Origin: an uncultured Alphaproteobacteria bacterium
GTDB lineage: Bacteria; Pseudomonadota; Alphaproteobacteria; Rs-D84
DNA: 64,000 nucleotides
Assembly: GCA_905233975.1 (NCBI GenBank)
Contig: CAJOGD010000007.1
Span: forward strand, 37,447 to 101,446
Reading direction: 5' to 3'
Made by a program: the position numbers and the translations under genes
Shown: positions 15,826-23,397 of the stretch, piece after piece
Numbering within the stretch: the stretch's first letter is position 1
Layout of the letters: every line of letters begins with the position of its first letter
The notes under the pieces: generated by a model
What the model saw: only the letters and a program-made list of their open reading frames with translations
Told to the model about the DNA's origin: nothing
The model's database searches: none

Positions 15826-16754
15826 TTCAGTGCCCCTGTGCATTTGGCGGCAACATTTGCGACTTTTTTAATTGCCGATATCTGTGTTGCATTAAATACT
15901 GTTGCAACACCAGACGCCACAGTTGAAGCGCCAGATAAAACATTTGCCGCAGTATTTATACTTTTTTCTTTATCCCAATCAACATTTGTTTTTTCAGACG
16001 GTTTTAATCCGTCTTTACGAATTGATTCACTATTTGCCACCGCGCTTGTGATTGTCCCACTAAGTCCAGTTGCAGCACCAACAGCACTTGAAATCATGGC
16101 ACCTTTGGCACGGGTGTTTATCTTTGATATATCAACGGTTTCAAAACCTTCACATGCCGAAATAATTGAATTTGCTTCACCAACATCAACCCCATCAATC
16201 CGGGCACGACCACGCGCACGACGAAGTTCAGATATAGCGGTTTTACAATTATCAATTTGATTTTGCAGGTCACCATCGGTTGTATTTTTACCCGCAATAA
16301 TCGCGCCAGCAACATTAGTGACAGTGTTTCCAGCAAGCAAACCAGTGCGCCAATTACCTAACTTTTTTGATTGGCGACGCAATTCATCGAATTCATTTTG
16401 AAGACCAGCAGAATTAAATTCATTTCTCATTTCGTTCATTTGCGCTTCTGTCGGCATAATTTGATAAGGTTTTTCTGTATAATTTATTTTATCTGCAATC
16501 TGTTTAGCCTGTGCATCTTTGTTCGCTTTTACAATACCCACAATAGTCGCGCCGGCACCAAGTCCAGTTCCGACACCGGTAATCGCAGTATTGATTCCGG
16601 CCATCTTTTTCAAATCGGCTAAACTATCATCAATTCCAACACATGCGGTATAAGTTTTTTGCAGTGCGGCAACTAAATCCGCTTCGTCGGCATGCGCAAA
16701 CGCCGGTGCAATGATACTCAGTAAAAAAATTCCCCATTTTTGCAACATTCTCAT
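15822..16754 (-). CDS. exported protein coupled to the 1077-residue protein
   Basis: This 310-residue protein has a signal peptide (Ile-Phe-Leu-Leu-Ser-Ile-Ile-Ala-Pro-Ala-Phe-Ala-His-Ala). Four Gly/Ala-rich hydrophobic segments (about residues 55-75, 140-155, 225-245 and 270-290) alternate with charged helices, giving a possible pore-like or membrane-inserting layout. Two cysteines in the middle and one near the end could form disulfides. Its TGA overlaps the next ATG (ATGA), so translation is coupled. It probably forms a complex with the large exported protein. Family not recognised. Confidence 0.7.
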   Translation of the reverse strand: MRMLQKWGIFLLSIIAPAFAHADEADLVAALQKTYTACVGIDDSLADLKKMAGINTAITGVGTGLGAGATIVGIVKANKDAQAKQIADKINYTEKPYQIMPTEAQMNEMRNEFNSAGLQNEFDELRRQSKKLGNWRTGLLAGNTVTNVAGAIIAGKNTTDGDLQNQIDNCKTAISELRRARGRARIDGVDVGEANSIISACEGFETVDISKINTRAKGAMISSAVGAATGLSGTITSAVANSESIRKDGLKPSEKTNVDWDKEKSINTAANVLSGASTVASGVATVFNATQISAIKKVANVAAKCTGALK

Positions 16755-17190
16755 ACATAGGATTATATCACAATTTTAGGGTTGTTCCAAACAAAATATA
16801 AGAAGCGTGTTATCCGAAATTATGGGTTGGTAATTTGTGGTGCGCCCCATCGGTCAAACCACATTTTTTATATTTTTATCGGAATTGGAAAAATGTTGTC
16901 CGAATTGGAAGTTTAGTTCGTAGAGATTGGTTGTGGGTTCAAATTCTATATAACATCTCTGACACAGTTGTGATGTCAGTATGAAACAAAAAAGATGTTA
17001 TAAAATGGCTGATTTAGATTTATTAAAGCAAGAAATTCGAAATGCATTTCCAGGTGAAAAATTGTGCTTTTGAACTGATTGATTTTTTCACTCTGGGTGC
17101 AAAAGCATATAAAAATATAAAAGCAGAAAAATAAAAGCGTACTTTCAATTTAATACACGATAAAGTTTTTAATATATAAGGAGTAAAACC
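16755..17190. other. gene-poor stretch upstream of the recombinase
   Basis: It contains only the small broken frame at 17005-17134. It should carry divergent promoters for the exported-protein pair and the recombinase. AAGGAG of the recombinase lies at its right end. Confidence 0.4.
17005..17134 (+). pseudogene. micro-gene broken by one extra T
   Basis: A frame begins at ATG 17005 and stops at a TGA after 22 codons. Skipping one T of the run 17068-17071 restores a 42-residue frame that ends at TAA 17132-17134 with a helical, Lys/Ala-rich tail. Such a small protein next to a recombinase could be a directionality factor. The evidence is only the shape of the frame. Confidence 0.3.
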
Positions 17191-18798
17191 ATGAGAAATA
17201 TTTTTAATCACAATAATATATTTGCACAATCAAATGAACCAACTGCAAGCCAAGCCGTTATATTCGCCAGGGTCAGTTCCAGGGAACAATCTCGGGGCCA
17301 ATCTACAACGGCACAAATTAAGAATTGTGAACAATACTGTAATTCTATTGGAATAACGAAACCAATAAGGATATTTAATATCACAGAATCATCAACGCAT
17401 GGTGAACGCAGACGATTCCAGGAAATGTTATCATTTGTAAAAGCACAAGGTAAAAAAACACTAATTGTTGCAGACTGTGTTGACCGTATTCAAAGAAGTT
17501 TTAAAGAATCTGTAGAATTAAAAGACCTGGCTGAAAAGGGTAAATTAGAAATTCATTTTATACGAGAATGCTTAACCATTACAGACCATTCTACATCTGC
17601 AGAACAGTTGCGATGGAATATGAGTGTGTTGGCTGCGCAATCGTATGTTGATACTTTGCGTGATAATGTAAATCGTTCTATGCAAACCAATTGGTCTAAT
17701 GGTTTATGGCAGTCTTTTGCGCCACTTGGGTATTTAAATGCGAAAGACGAAAAAGATAATGCAACGATAGTGTTAGACCCAGTTCGAGCACCTTTGGTTA
17801 AAAAGATGTTTGAAGAATATGCCACAGGTCAATATTCTTTACAGGGGCTTTTAAAGTGGGCACATGATAATGGTTTAACAATGCGAAAGACGCCAGGAAA
17901 ACCAGAACGCGATTTGCCACTTACAACACTTAATCGGATATTGAAACAACCTTTTTATTACGGTGTTATGGTTGTGAAAGGCCATGAAATTCCACACATA
18001 TATCCACCTATAATAGATAAATTGTTGTTTGACCGGGTGCAAGATGTTCTACACGGTAAATGTCGGTTGCCTGCAAAAAGCATATATGGTGAAAAAGAAT
18101 TTGTGTTGCGTGGACTTGTTCGTTGTGCCAAATGTGGACATACAATGAGCCCAGAAAAACATCGTAAACCAAGTGGCAAAGAATATGTGTATTTAAGATG
18201 CAGCCACTTGAAAAACGATTGCTCTCAAAAACCAATCCGTGAAGACAGTATCTTAGAACAATTAGAACATGAACTAACCGTAGATTGTAAACTGTCTGAT
18301 GAAGCAATTACATATATCAAAAACTTAGTTCAATCCAATCTTGAAAGTGAAAATCAATTAAAGGTTGGCACAGAAAGGTATATCGCAAAACGCATTACAG
18401 AATTAAAAACAAACAAGCAAAGATTAGTATCTATGCGTATAGCAGGCGAAATAGATAAAGAATCTTATGATTTGGCGCGGATGGATATAGAAAACGAACT
18501 TCAAGAACAAGAGAAAATACGGGCTTCATACATCGAAACCGAGACAAATATCATCGAAACAGTGGATAATGTTGAAAAAATCTTTAAAAAACCTTTATTT
18601 TTCTTAAAGAGTTCGAAAATTGAGATAAGGAGTGCGTTTTTACGGCTAATACTTTCGAACTGTTATGTAGATGACGGAAAGGCGTGGTTTTCTCTTAAAA
18701 AATCGCTTTCTTTGTTCGTAAAAACGCCAAATATGAACATTTGGCAGTCCCAATGGGAATCGAACCCATGTTACCGGAATGAGAATCCGATGTCCTGA
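17191..18798 (+). CDS. large serine recombinase (integrase of the element)
   Basis: This is a 535-residue protein. The N-terminal resolvase domain has Phe-Ala-Arg-Val-Ser29-Ser-Arg-Glu-Gln, with Ser29 the expected nucleophile, and a later Asp-Arg-Ile-Gln-Arg. A recombinase domain follows (Leu-Asn-Arg-Ile-Leu-Lys-Gln-Pro-Phe-Tyr-Tyr-Gly), then a zinc ribbon Cys-Ala-Lys-Cys-Gly ... Arg-Cys-Ser-His ... Cys, then a coiled coil. It would insert and, with a helper, excise the element. AAGGAG precedes the start. The last 18 codons and the stop lie inside tRNA-Glu, antisense to it, so the present C-terminus was formed by integration and would differ in the circular form. Confidence 0.93.
   Translation: MRNIFNHNNIFAQSNEPTASQAVIFARVSSREQSRGQSTTAQIKNCEQYCNSIGITKPIRIFNITESSTHGERRRFQEMLSFVKAQGKKTLIVADCVDRIQRSFKESVELKDLAEKGKLEIHFIRECLTITDHSTSAEQLRWNMSVLAAQSYVDTLRDNVNRSMQTNWSNGLWQSFAPLGYLNAKDEKDNATIVLDPVRAPLVKKMFEEYATGQYSLQGLLKWAHDNGLTMRKTPGKPERDLPLTTLNRILKQPFYYGVMVVKGHEIPHIYPPIIDKLLFDRVQDVLHGKCRLPAKSIYGEKEFVLRGLVRCAKCGHTMSPEKHRKPSGKEYVYLRCSHLKNDCSQKPIREDSILEQLEHELTVDCKLSDEAITYIKNLVQSNLESENQLKVGTERYIAKRITELKTNKQRLVSMRIAGEIDKESYDLARMDIENELQEQEKIRASYIETETNIIETVDNVEKIFKKPLFFLKSSKIEIRSAFLRLILSNCYVDDGKAWFSLKKSLSLFVKTPNMNIWQSQWESNPCYRNENPMS
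18742..18760. repeat. proximal attachment site at the tRNA-Glu 3' end
   Basis: The 19-mer is identical to 7203-7221 and forms the CCA end and acceptor strand of tRNA-Glu. Confidence 0.85.
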
Positions 18799-18816
18799 CC
18801 TCTAGACGATGGGACC
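18742..18816 (-). tRNA. tRNA-Glu (CTC)
   Basis: This 75-nt cloverleaf starts GGTCCCA and ends TGGGACT-G-CCA, with anticodon CTC in the loop TTCTCAT, D-arm TCTAGAGG and T-arm GGGTTCGATTCC. It is intact after integration because the element supplies the same 3' end. Confidence 0.93.
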
Positions 18817-18938
18817 AGGAAAACAAGCTAATTCTAACTGATTTATTTTATTTTTCAATAGTTTTCGTAAAAAATACGCTTGCGTTTTGTGGACGTGTGC
18901 GCTATCAATAGGACTGTTTATGCCATGGGGGATTTTTA

Positions 18939-20741
18939 ATGAAAAAATGTGATGTGTCAGATGGCGCTCTGCCAAAAAGTTTGTTTAAGTTCTATACGAA
19001 ATGTGTTTTAAAGGGCAGTTGGAAATACCTTATATTATTCGCATTTTTGAAATTGTTGGTTGGCGCAGAGCTGATTATGGAGCCATATTATGACCGTTGG
19101 ATTGTGGCTATGTTTGAAAATGCGCCCACAGGAATGGCGATTTTTAAACATGTTTTACCAACAATTTTAATGATTTGGATTATAAGCAACCTGATTACGA
19201 CGGTGGCAACATTCAAACATCAAGTAGATTCATTTCTCCAACCACGAATTTCCCGCCGTATTTCAGAATTATTGACCGATTATGTTCACAGCCAATCTAT
19301 GGCTTTCTGGGTTCATCGCATGTCTGGTTCGATTAATACTAATATACGCTTCTGTTATGGTGGTTTTACGGTAATTACCAATAATATAATTGATGGTGTT
19401 GTTAAGTTAATCACAATTCTTATTAATTCTGCATTATTGTTCACCGTAAATAAATATATCGCATTCGTATTCATTAGTGTATTCATTTTCCGCGTGGCTT
19501 TCATGTGGATGTTGCAGAACCCTATTAAAAATTCCGCCGAACGCAGTGCCAAAAGCAGGTCGAATTTGGACGGTTGGTTAATAGATAGTTTTGTAAACAA
19601 TGGTCTTGTTCGGATGTTTGCCGGCAAGCAACGCGAGCATAATCACCTCAGTCCACTACGCCAAGAAAATCAGGATGCGGCGCGTCATGCTGCGTTTATT
19701 CAACGAATAGCTCTGACGATTCCCACCTATCTTTGGTACACTGCATTCGCCGGGACCTTAGTTTTGTGCGCATACCTGTATGGCAAACAGATGATGAGTC
19801 TGGCCGATATTGTATACAGTGTGAGCGTATATGTTTATGTCATGTTTGCAATATCGGCATTAATAGATCAAATTCCAGAAATTATCGATGGGCTTGCGTC
19901 CGCAGCCAAGGGCTATTCTGATTTGGTTGTGCCGATTACCGTTGTCGATGCGCCGAATGCGCCGGATTTAAAGGTGAAACATGGCAAAATAGAAATAAAA
20001 AATGTTTCGTTCAAATATAAAAATAAATATGTCTTGCGCGATTTGTCTTTGACAATCAATGCGGGCGAACGCGTTGGAATTGTTGGGCGTTCGGGCGCAG
20101 GCAAAACAACGTTGGTAAATTTGCTAATGCGTTTTTACGATGTCGCACGCGGTAAAATCTTAATCGATGGTGTTGATATTCGGGACGTGCGGCAAAATTC
20201 GTTGCGTGAAAATATTTCCTTTATTCCCCAAGAACCCGCGATGTTCAACCGGACAATATTGGAAAATATCGCATACGGCCGCCCCGATGCAACCATGGCG
20301 GAAATAAAGCGGGCGGCGCATTCCGCCTCGGCGGACAAGTTCATTATGGGAACGGAAAAGAAATATAACACTATGGTTGGTGATCGCGGAATCAAAATGT
20401 CCGGTGGCCAACGTCAACGTGTTGCGATTGCGCGCGCGTTCCTCAAAGATGCGCCGATACTGATATTGGACGAGGCGACATCCGCCCTGGACAGTGAAAC
20501 CGAGGTTGCGATACAAAATTCTTTTGAAAAATTGTCGCATAATCGAACAACGATTGCGATTGCACATCGGCTTTCGACACTGCGCAATATGGATAGAATT
20601 GTTGTTTTGGACGGTGGAAAAATTGTTGAATCCGGGACACATGCGGCATTGTTGCGACGTGGCGGTGAATACGCACGACTTTGGAAAATGCAATCTGGCG
20701 GATTTTTACAAGATGATAAACAAGACGGCAAAAAAGAATAA
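18939..20741 (+). CDS. ABC exporter, fused membrane and ATPase domains
   Basis: This 600-residue half-transporter has six hydrophobic segments in the first 320 residues, then a nucleotide-binding domain with Walker A Gly-Arg-Ser-Gly-Ala-Gly-Lys-Thr, signature Met-Ser-Gly-Gly-Gln-Arg-Gln-Arg, Walker B Leu-Ile-Leu-Asp-Glu-Ala-Thr-Ser and the H-loop His-Arg-Leu-Ser. The architecture is that of MsbA/multidrug-type exporters working as homodimers. The substrate cannot be told. It lies just outside the integrated element. Confidence 0.88.
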   Translation: MKKCDVSDGALPKSLFKFYTKCVLKGSWKYLILFAFLKLLVGAELIMEPYYDRWIVAMFENAPTGMAIFKHVLPTILMIWIISNLITTVATFKHQVDSFLQPRISRRISELLTDYVHSQSMAFWVHRMSGSINTNIRFCYGGFTVITNNIIDGVVKLITILINSALLFTVNKYIAFVFISVFIFRVAFMWMLQNPIKNSAERSAKSRSNLDGWLIDSFVNNGLVRMFAGKQREHNHLSPLRQENQDAARHAAFIQRIALTIPTYLWYTAFAGTLVLCAYLYGKQMMSLADIVYSVSVYVYVMFAISALIDQIPEIIDGLASAAKGYSDLVVPITVVDAPNAPDLKVKHGKIEIKNVSFKYKNKYVLRDLSLTINAGERVGIVGRSGAGKTTLVNLLMRFYDVARGKILIDGVDIRDVRQNSLRENISFIPQEPAMFNRTILENIAYGRPDATMAEIKRAAHSASADKFIMGTEKKYNTMVGDRGIKMSGGQRQRVAIARAFLKDAPILILDEATSALDSETEVAIQNSFEKLSHNRTTIAIAHRLSTLRNMDRIVVLDGGKIVESGTHAALLRRGGEYARLWKMQSGGFLQDDKQDGKKE

Positions 20742-20747
20742 ATTTTG

Positions 20748-20777
20748 TTGACCCGCAATATGATTTTTTAATAGCAT
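20748..20777 (+). promoter_or_regulatory. promoter giving a likely leaderless carboxypeptidase mRNA
   Basis: TTGACC (20748-20753) and TAGCAT (20772-20777) are 18 bp apart. The ATG at 20784 lies only six bases after the -10 box, where transcription should begin, and no ribosome site precedes it. Confidence 0.5.
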
Positions 20778-20783
20778 ATAGGC

Positions 20784-21911
20784 ATGAAAAAAATTTTATC
20801 TTTTCTTGTTGCTGTTTTGTTTTGTGTGGACGCGCACTCCGCGGATTATCGTGCCGCGTTGGTTGCGGATATGGATACGGGACGTGTGATTTTTTCCGAA
20901 CACGCGAATGAACCGAATTACCCGGCAAGTCTTACGAAAATTATGACGCTGTATCTAACGTTTGACGCGTTGGAACACGGCCGTTTGCACTTGGACGATT
21001 ATTTGATTGTGTCGCAAAGCGCGGCCGCCGCGGCGCCGGTGAAATTGGGGCTGGGGGCGGGTTCGAAAATACGTGTCGAAGATGCAATAATCGCGGTCGC
21101 GGTGACCAGTGCGAATGATGTCGCGCGGGTGCTCGCTGAAAATTTAAAGGGCGGTAAAGAGGGAACATTTGCGTCGCTCATGACGCGTGTCGCACGCGAA
21201 ATTGGCCTTTCGCATACGAATTTTGAAAATTCTTCGGGGTTGCCCGACGATGATCATTTATCCACCGCGCGCGATATTGCGTTGCTGTCTATGGCGGTTT
21301 ATCGGCATTTCCCCCAGTATTGGAAATATTTTGGTATGAAAACGTGGACTTATAATGGCAAAACATATACGAATGGAAACCGATTGCTGGAAACATATCC
21401 GGGCTGTGACGGAATGAAGACCGGATTCACAAATAAATCAAAATATTCGCTTGTGGCGACGGCGGCGCGTGGCGGGCATCATTTGATATCGGTCGTGTTG
21501 GGTGCGGAAAGCAAGGATATTCGTGCAACGGTATCGACGCGGTTATTGAATCGTGGCTTTGAAACGTATGGCGTTGGTGCGCCGGCGAATTATGTCGCGA
21601 AACCCGCACCGATGACGTCACCAATTGTGCAAAAATACGCGGATGATGCGCCGGAAATTAAATCTGTGCCTGCGCCCGCACCAACATATGCAACCGGTGG
21701 TGTCGGTGTTCAATTCGGCGCATTCGGCAGTACGGATTCTGCAAATGCCATGATTACGCGGGTTAAAAATGTGACCGGCGCGACGGCGCATTTGGAACCA
21801 AATGGCGCGGGACTGTATCGTGTGCGTGTGACGGGGCTTACCGAATCCGCGGCCCAAGATTTAAAAAATCGCGCATCGGCGGCGGGAATCGATTGCTATG
21901 TGTTTCATTGA
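20784..21911 (+). CDS. D-alanyl-D-alanine carboxypeptidase with SPOR domain
   Basis: This 375-residue exported protein trims the terminal D-Ala from peptidoglycan stem peptides in the periplasm. After the signal peptide (about 1-20) come the penicillin-binding motifs Ser49-Leu-Thr-Lys52, Ser109-Ala-Asn and Lys212-Thr-Gly. The C-terminal 70 residues (Val-Gly-Val-Gln-Phe-Gly-Ala-Phe onward) form a SPOR domain that binds denuded glycan, often at the division site. The fusion is known in alphaproteobacterial DacA/DacC-type proteins. The membrane-anchoring amphipathic tail of PBP5 is replaced by SPOR. Confidence 0.92.
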   Translation: MKKILSFLVAVLFCVDAHSADYRAALVADMDTGRVIFSEHANEPNYPASLTKIMTLYLTFDALEHGRLHLDDYLIVSQSAAAAAPVKLGLGAGSKIRVEDAIIAVAVTSANDVARVLAENLKGGKEGTFASLMTRVAREIGLSHTNFENSSGLPDDDHLSTARDIALLSMAVYRHFPQYWKYFGMKTWTYNGKTYTNGNRLLETYPGCDGMKTGFTNKSKYSLVATAARGGHHLISVVLGAESKDIRATVSTRLLNRGFETYGVGAPANYVAKPAPMTSPIVQKYADDAPEIKSVPAPAPTYATGGVGVQFGAFGSTDSANAMITRVKNVTGATAHLEPNGAGLYRVRVTGLTESAAQDLKNRASAAGIDCYVFH

Positions 21912-21927
21912 TTGATACTGGGTGAAC

Positions 21928-22524
21928 ATGAATCCAAAGATTGAAAAACTTGTTAAACAATTTGCAAAACTGCCACGTGTCGGCAACCGGGCGGCACAGC
22001 GTATTGTATTATCGCTATTGCAAGATAAAACCGGGCGTGTCGAAAAATTGATAGACGCGTTGCGTGATGCAAATGAAAACGTGTGCGCATGTCCGATTTG
22101 CGGCGTGTTGACCGACCGCGCGATGGAAAAATGTGAATATTGTCGTGATGCGGCGCGTGCGAATAATATGCTGTGCGTGGTGCGCGATTTGTCCGATGTT
22201 TGGACATTGGAAAAATCCGGTGTGTTCGGTGGTCGTTATCATATCATTGGTGGTTTGCTTTCGGGCGTTGCGGGCATCACACCCGAAGATTTAAACCTTG
22301 GCGGTTTGTCCGCGCGAATTGTGAATGAAAAAATTTCTGAAATTATTTTCGCACTGCCGAATACCATCGAAGGTAAAACAACGCAACAATACATTATGTC
22401 GATAATTGATAATGAAAGTATCAGGTTTTCCGAACTTGCGTCGGGCGTGCCACTGGGGGGCGAATTAGATTATATTGATGATGGCACTTTGTCATTGGCG
22501 TTTGGGGGACGGCGTACAATATGA
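21928..22524 (+). CDS. recR: recombination mediator RecR
   Basis: This 198-residue protein acts with RecFO to load RecA at gaps. It has the N-terminal helix-hairpin-helix (Leu-Pro-Arg-Val-Gly-Asn-Arg-Ala-Ala), the four-Cys zinc finger Cys-Pro-Ile-Cys ... Cys-Glu-Tyr-Cys, and a Toprim domain with Gly-Gly-Leu-Leu-Ser and Pro-Leu-Gly-Gly-Glu-Leu-Asp-Tyr. Length is standard. A GTG two codons upstream is an alternative start; I prefer ATG 21928 because GGGTG lies just before it. Its stop overlaps the rsmA start. Confidence 0.95.
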   Translation: MNPKIEKLVKQFAKLPRVGNRAAQRIVLSLLQDKTGRVEKLIDALRDANENVCACPICGVLTDRAMEKCEYCRDAARANNMLCVVRDLSDVWTLEKSGVFGGRYHIIGGLLSGVAGITPEDLNLGGLSARIVNEKISEIIFALPNTIEGKTTQQYIMSIIDNESIRFSELASGVPLGGELDYIDDGTLSLAFGGRRTI

Positions 22525-23348
22525 CGGATAAAATTTCATCTTTGCCGCCGGTGTCCGAAATGATGCGTGATGCGGGATTGGAACCAAAGAAACAATTTGG
22601 TCAAAATTTTTTGTTTGATTTAAATTTGACCGGACGTATCGCACGTGCTGTCCCGGACATAGGACACACGACGGTGATAGAGGTTGGCCCCGGCCCGGGC
22701 GGCCTTTCGCGTGCATTGTTATTGGCGGGCGCGCATCGTGTTATCGCGATTGAAAAAGATAAAACCACTGAACCGATTTTGTCGAAAATTGAATCCGCCG
22801 CCGATGGTCGTCTTGAAATTATTTACGATGATGCCCTGTGCGTTGATATGAAAAAAATCGCGGGTGGTGAATTTTCCATTTGTGCAAATTTGCCGTACAA
22901 TGTTGGAACGGAACTTCTTGTGAATTGGTTGGGTGATGTTGCAAACGGCGCGCCGATTAAATCTATGACATTGATGTTTCAGCGTGAAGTTGCGGAAAGA
23001 ATCGTTGCCAAAACCGGTGACGATGCGTATGGGCGATTGGCGGTTTTAACATCGCTTGTTTCGGACGCAAAAATTTTATTTGGTGTGCCATCAACGGCGT
23101 TTGTGCCACGACCAAAGGTGGAAAGCGCGGTTGTGCAAATAATTCCGAACATGGCAAAGATAAAGAAAATAGAAAACATATCCGCACTTGAAAAATTAAC
23201 CGCAAAACTTTTTGGCATGCGCCGAAAAATGATTCGCGGAATTATGCGCGATGTAGATTGGGAAAGTTTTGGACTTTCCGGCACCGAACGCGCCGAAGAT
23301 TTAACGCCAGAAAAATTTCTTGAACTTTCAAAAAAATTGGTTGCATAA
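22521..23348 (+). CDS. rsmA: 16S rRNA (adenine1518/1519-N6) dimethyltransferase
   Basis: RsmA/KsgA dimethylates two adjacent adenines in helix 45 of 16S rRNA. The 275-residue protein shows Lys-Gln-Phe-Gly-Gln-Asn-Phe-Leu at the N-terminus, AdoMet motif Glu-Val-Gly-Pro-Gly-Pro-Gly-Gly-Leu, and the catalytic Asn-Leu-Pro-Tyr-Asn. It overlaps recR by four bases (ATGA), so translation is coupled. Confidence 0.95.
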   Translation: MTDKISSLPPVSEMMRDAGLEPKKQFGQNFLFDLNLTGRIARAVPDIGHTTVIEVGPGPGGLSRALLLAGAHRVIAIEKDKTTEPILSKIESAADGRLEIIYDDALCVDMKKIAGGEFSICANLPYNVGTELLVNWLGDVANGAPIKSMTLMFQREVAERIVAKTGDDAYGRLAVLTSLVSDAKILFGVPSTAFVPRPKVESAVVQIIPNMAKIKKIENISALEKLTAKLFGMRRKMIRGIMRDVDWESFGLSGTERAEDLTPEKFLELSKKLVA

Positions 23349-23397
23349 CCACCACAAATTTTTGCTATAATAAATCGCGAGTCGTACGGAGAGAGAA

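Larger units (their letters stand above)
7203..18760. mobile_element. 11.5-kb integrated element at tRNA-Glu with large serine recombinase
   Basis: The 19-mer tggcagtcccaatgggaat occurs at 7203-7221 and again at 18742-18760, where it is the 3' end of tRNA-Glu. The interval between is visibly more AT-rich than the flanking housekeeping DNA and carries recombination, methylation and replication-type genes plus cargo. A large serine recombinase gene lies against the tRNA end. No conjugation apparatus, capsid or terminase gene is visible, so the element is best described as an integrative, possibly mobilizable or replicating, genomic element. Boundaries are inferred from the repeat. Confidence 0.8.
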
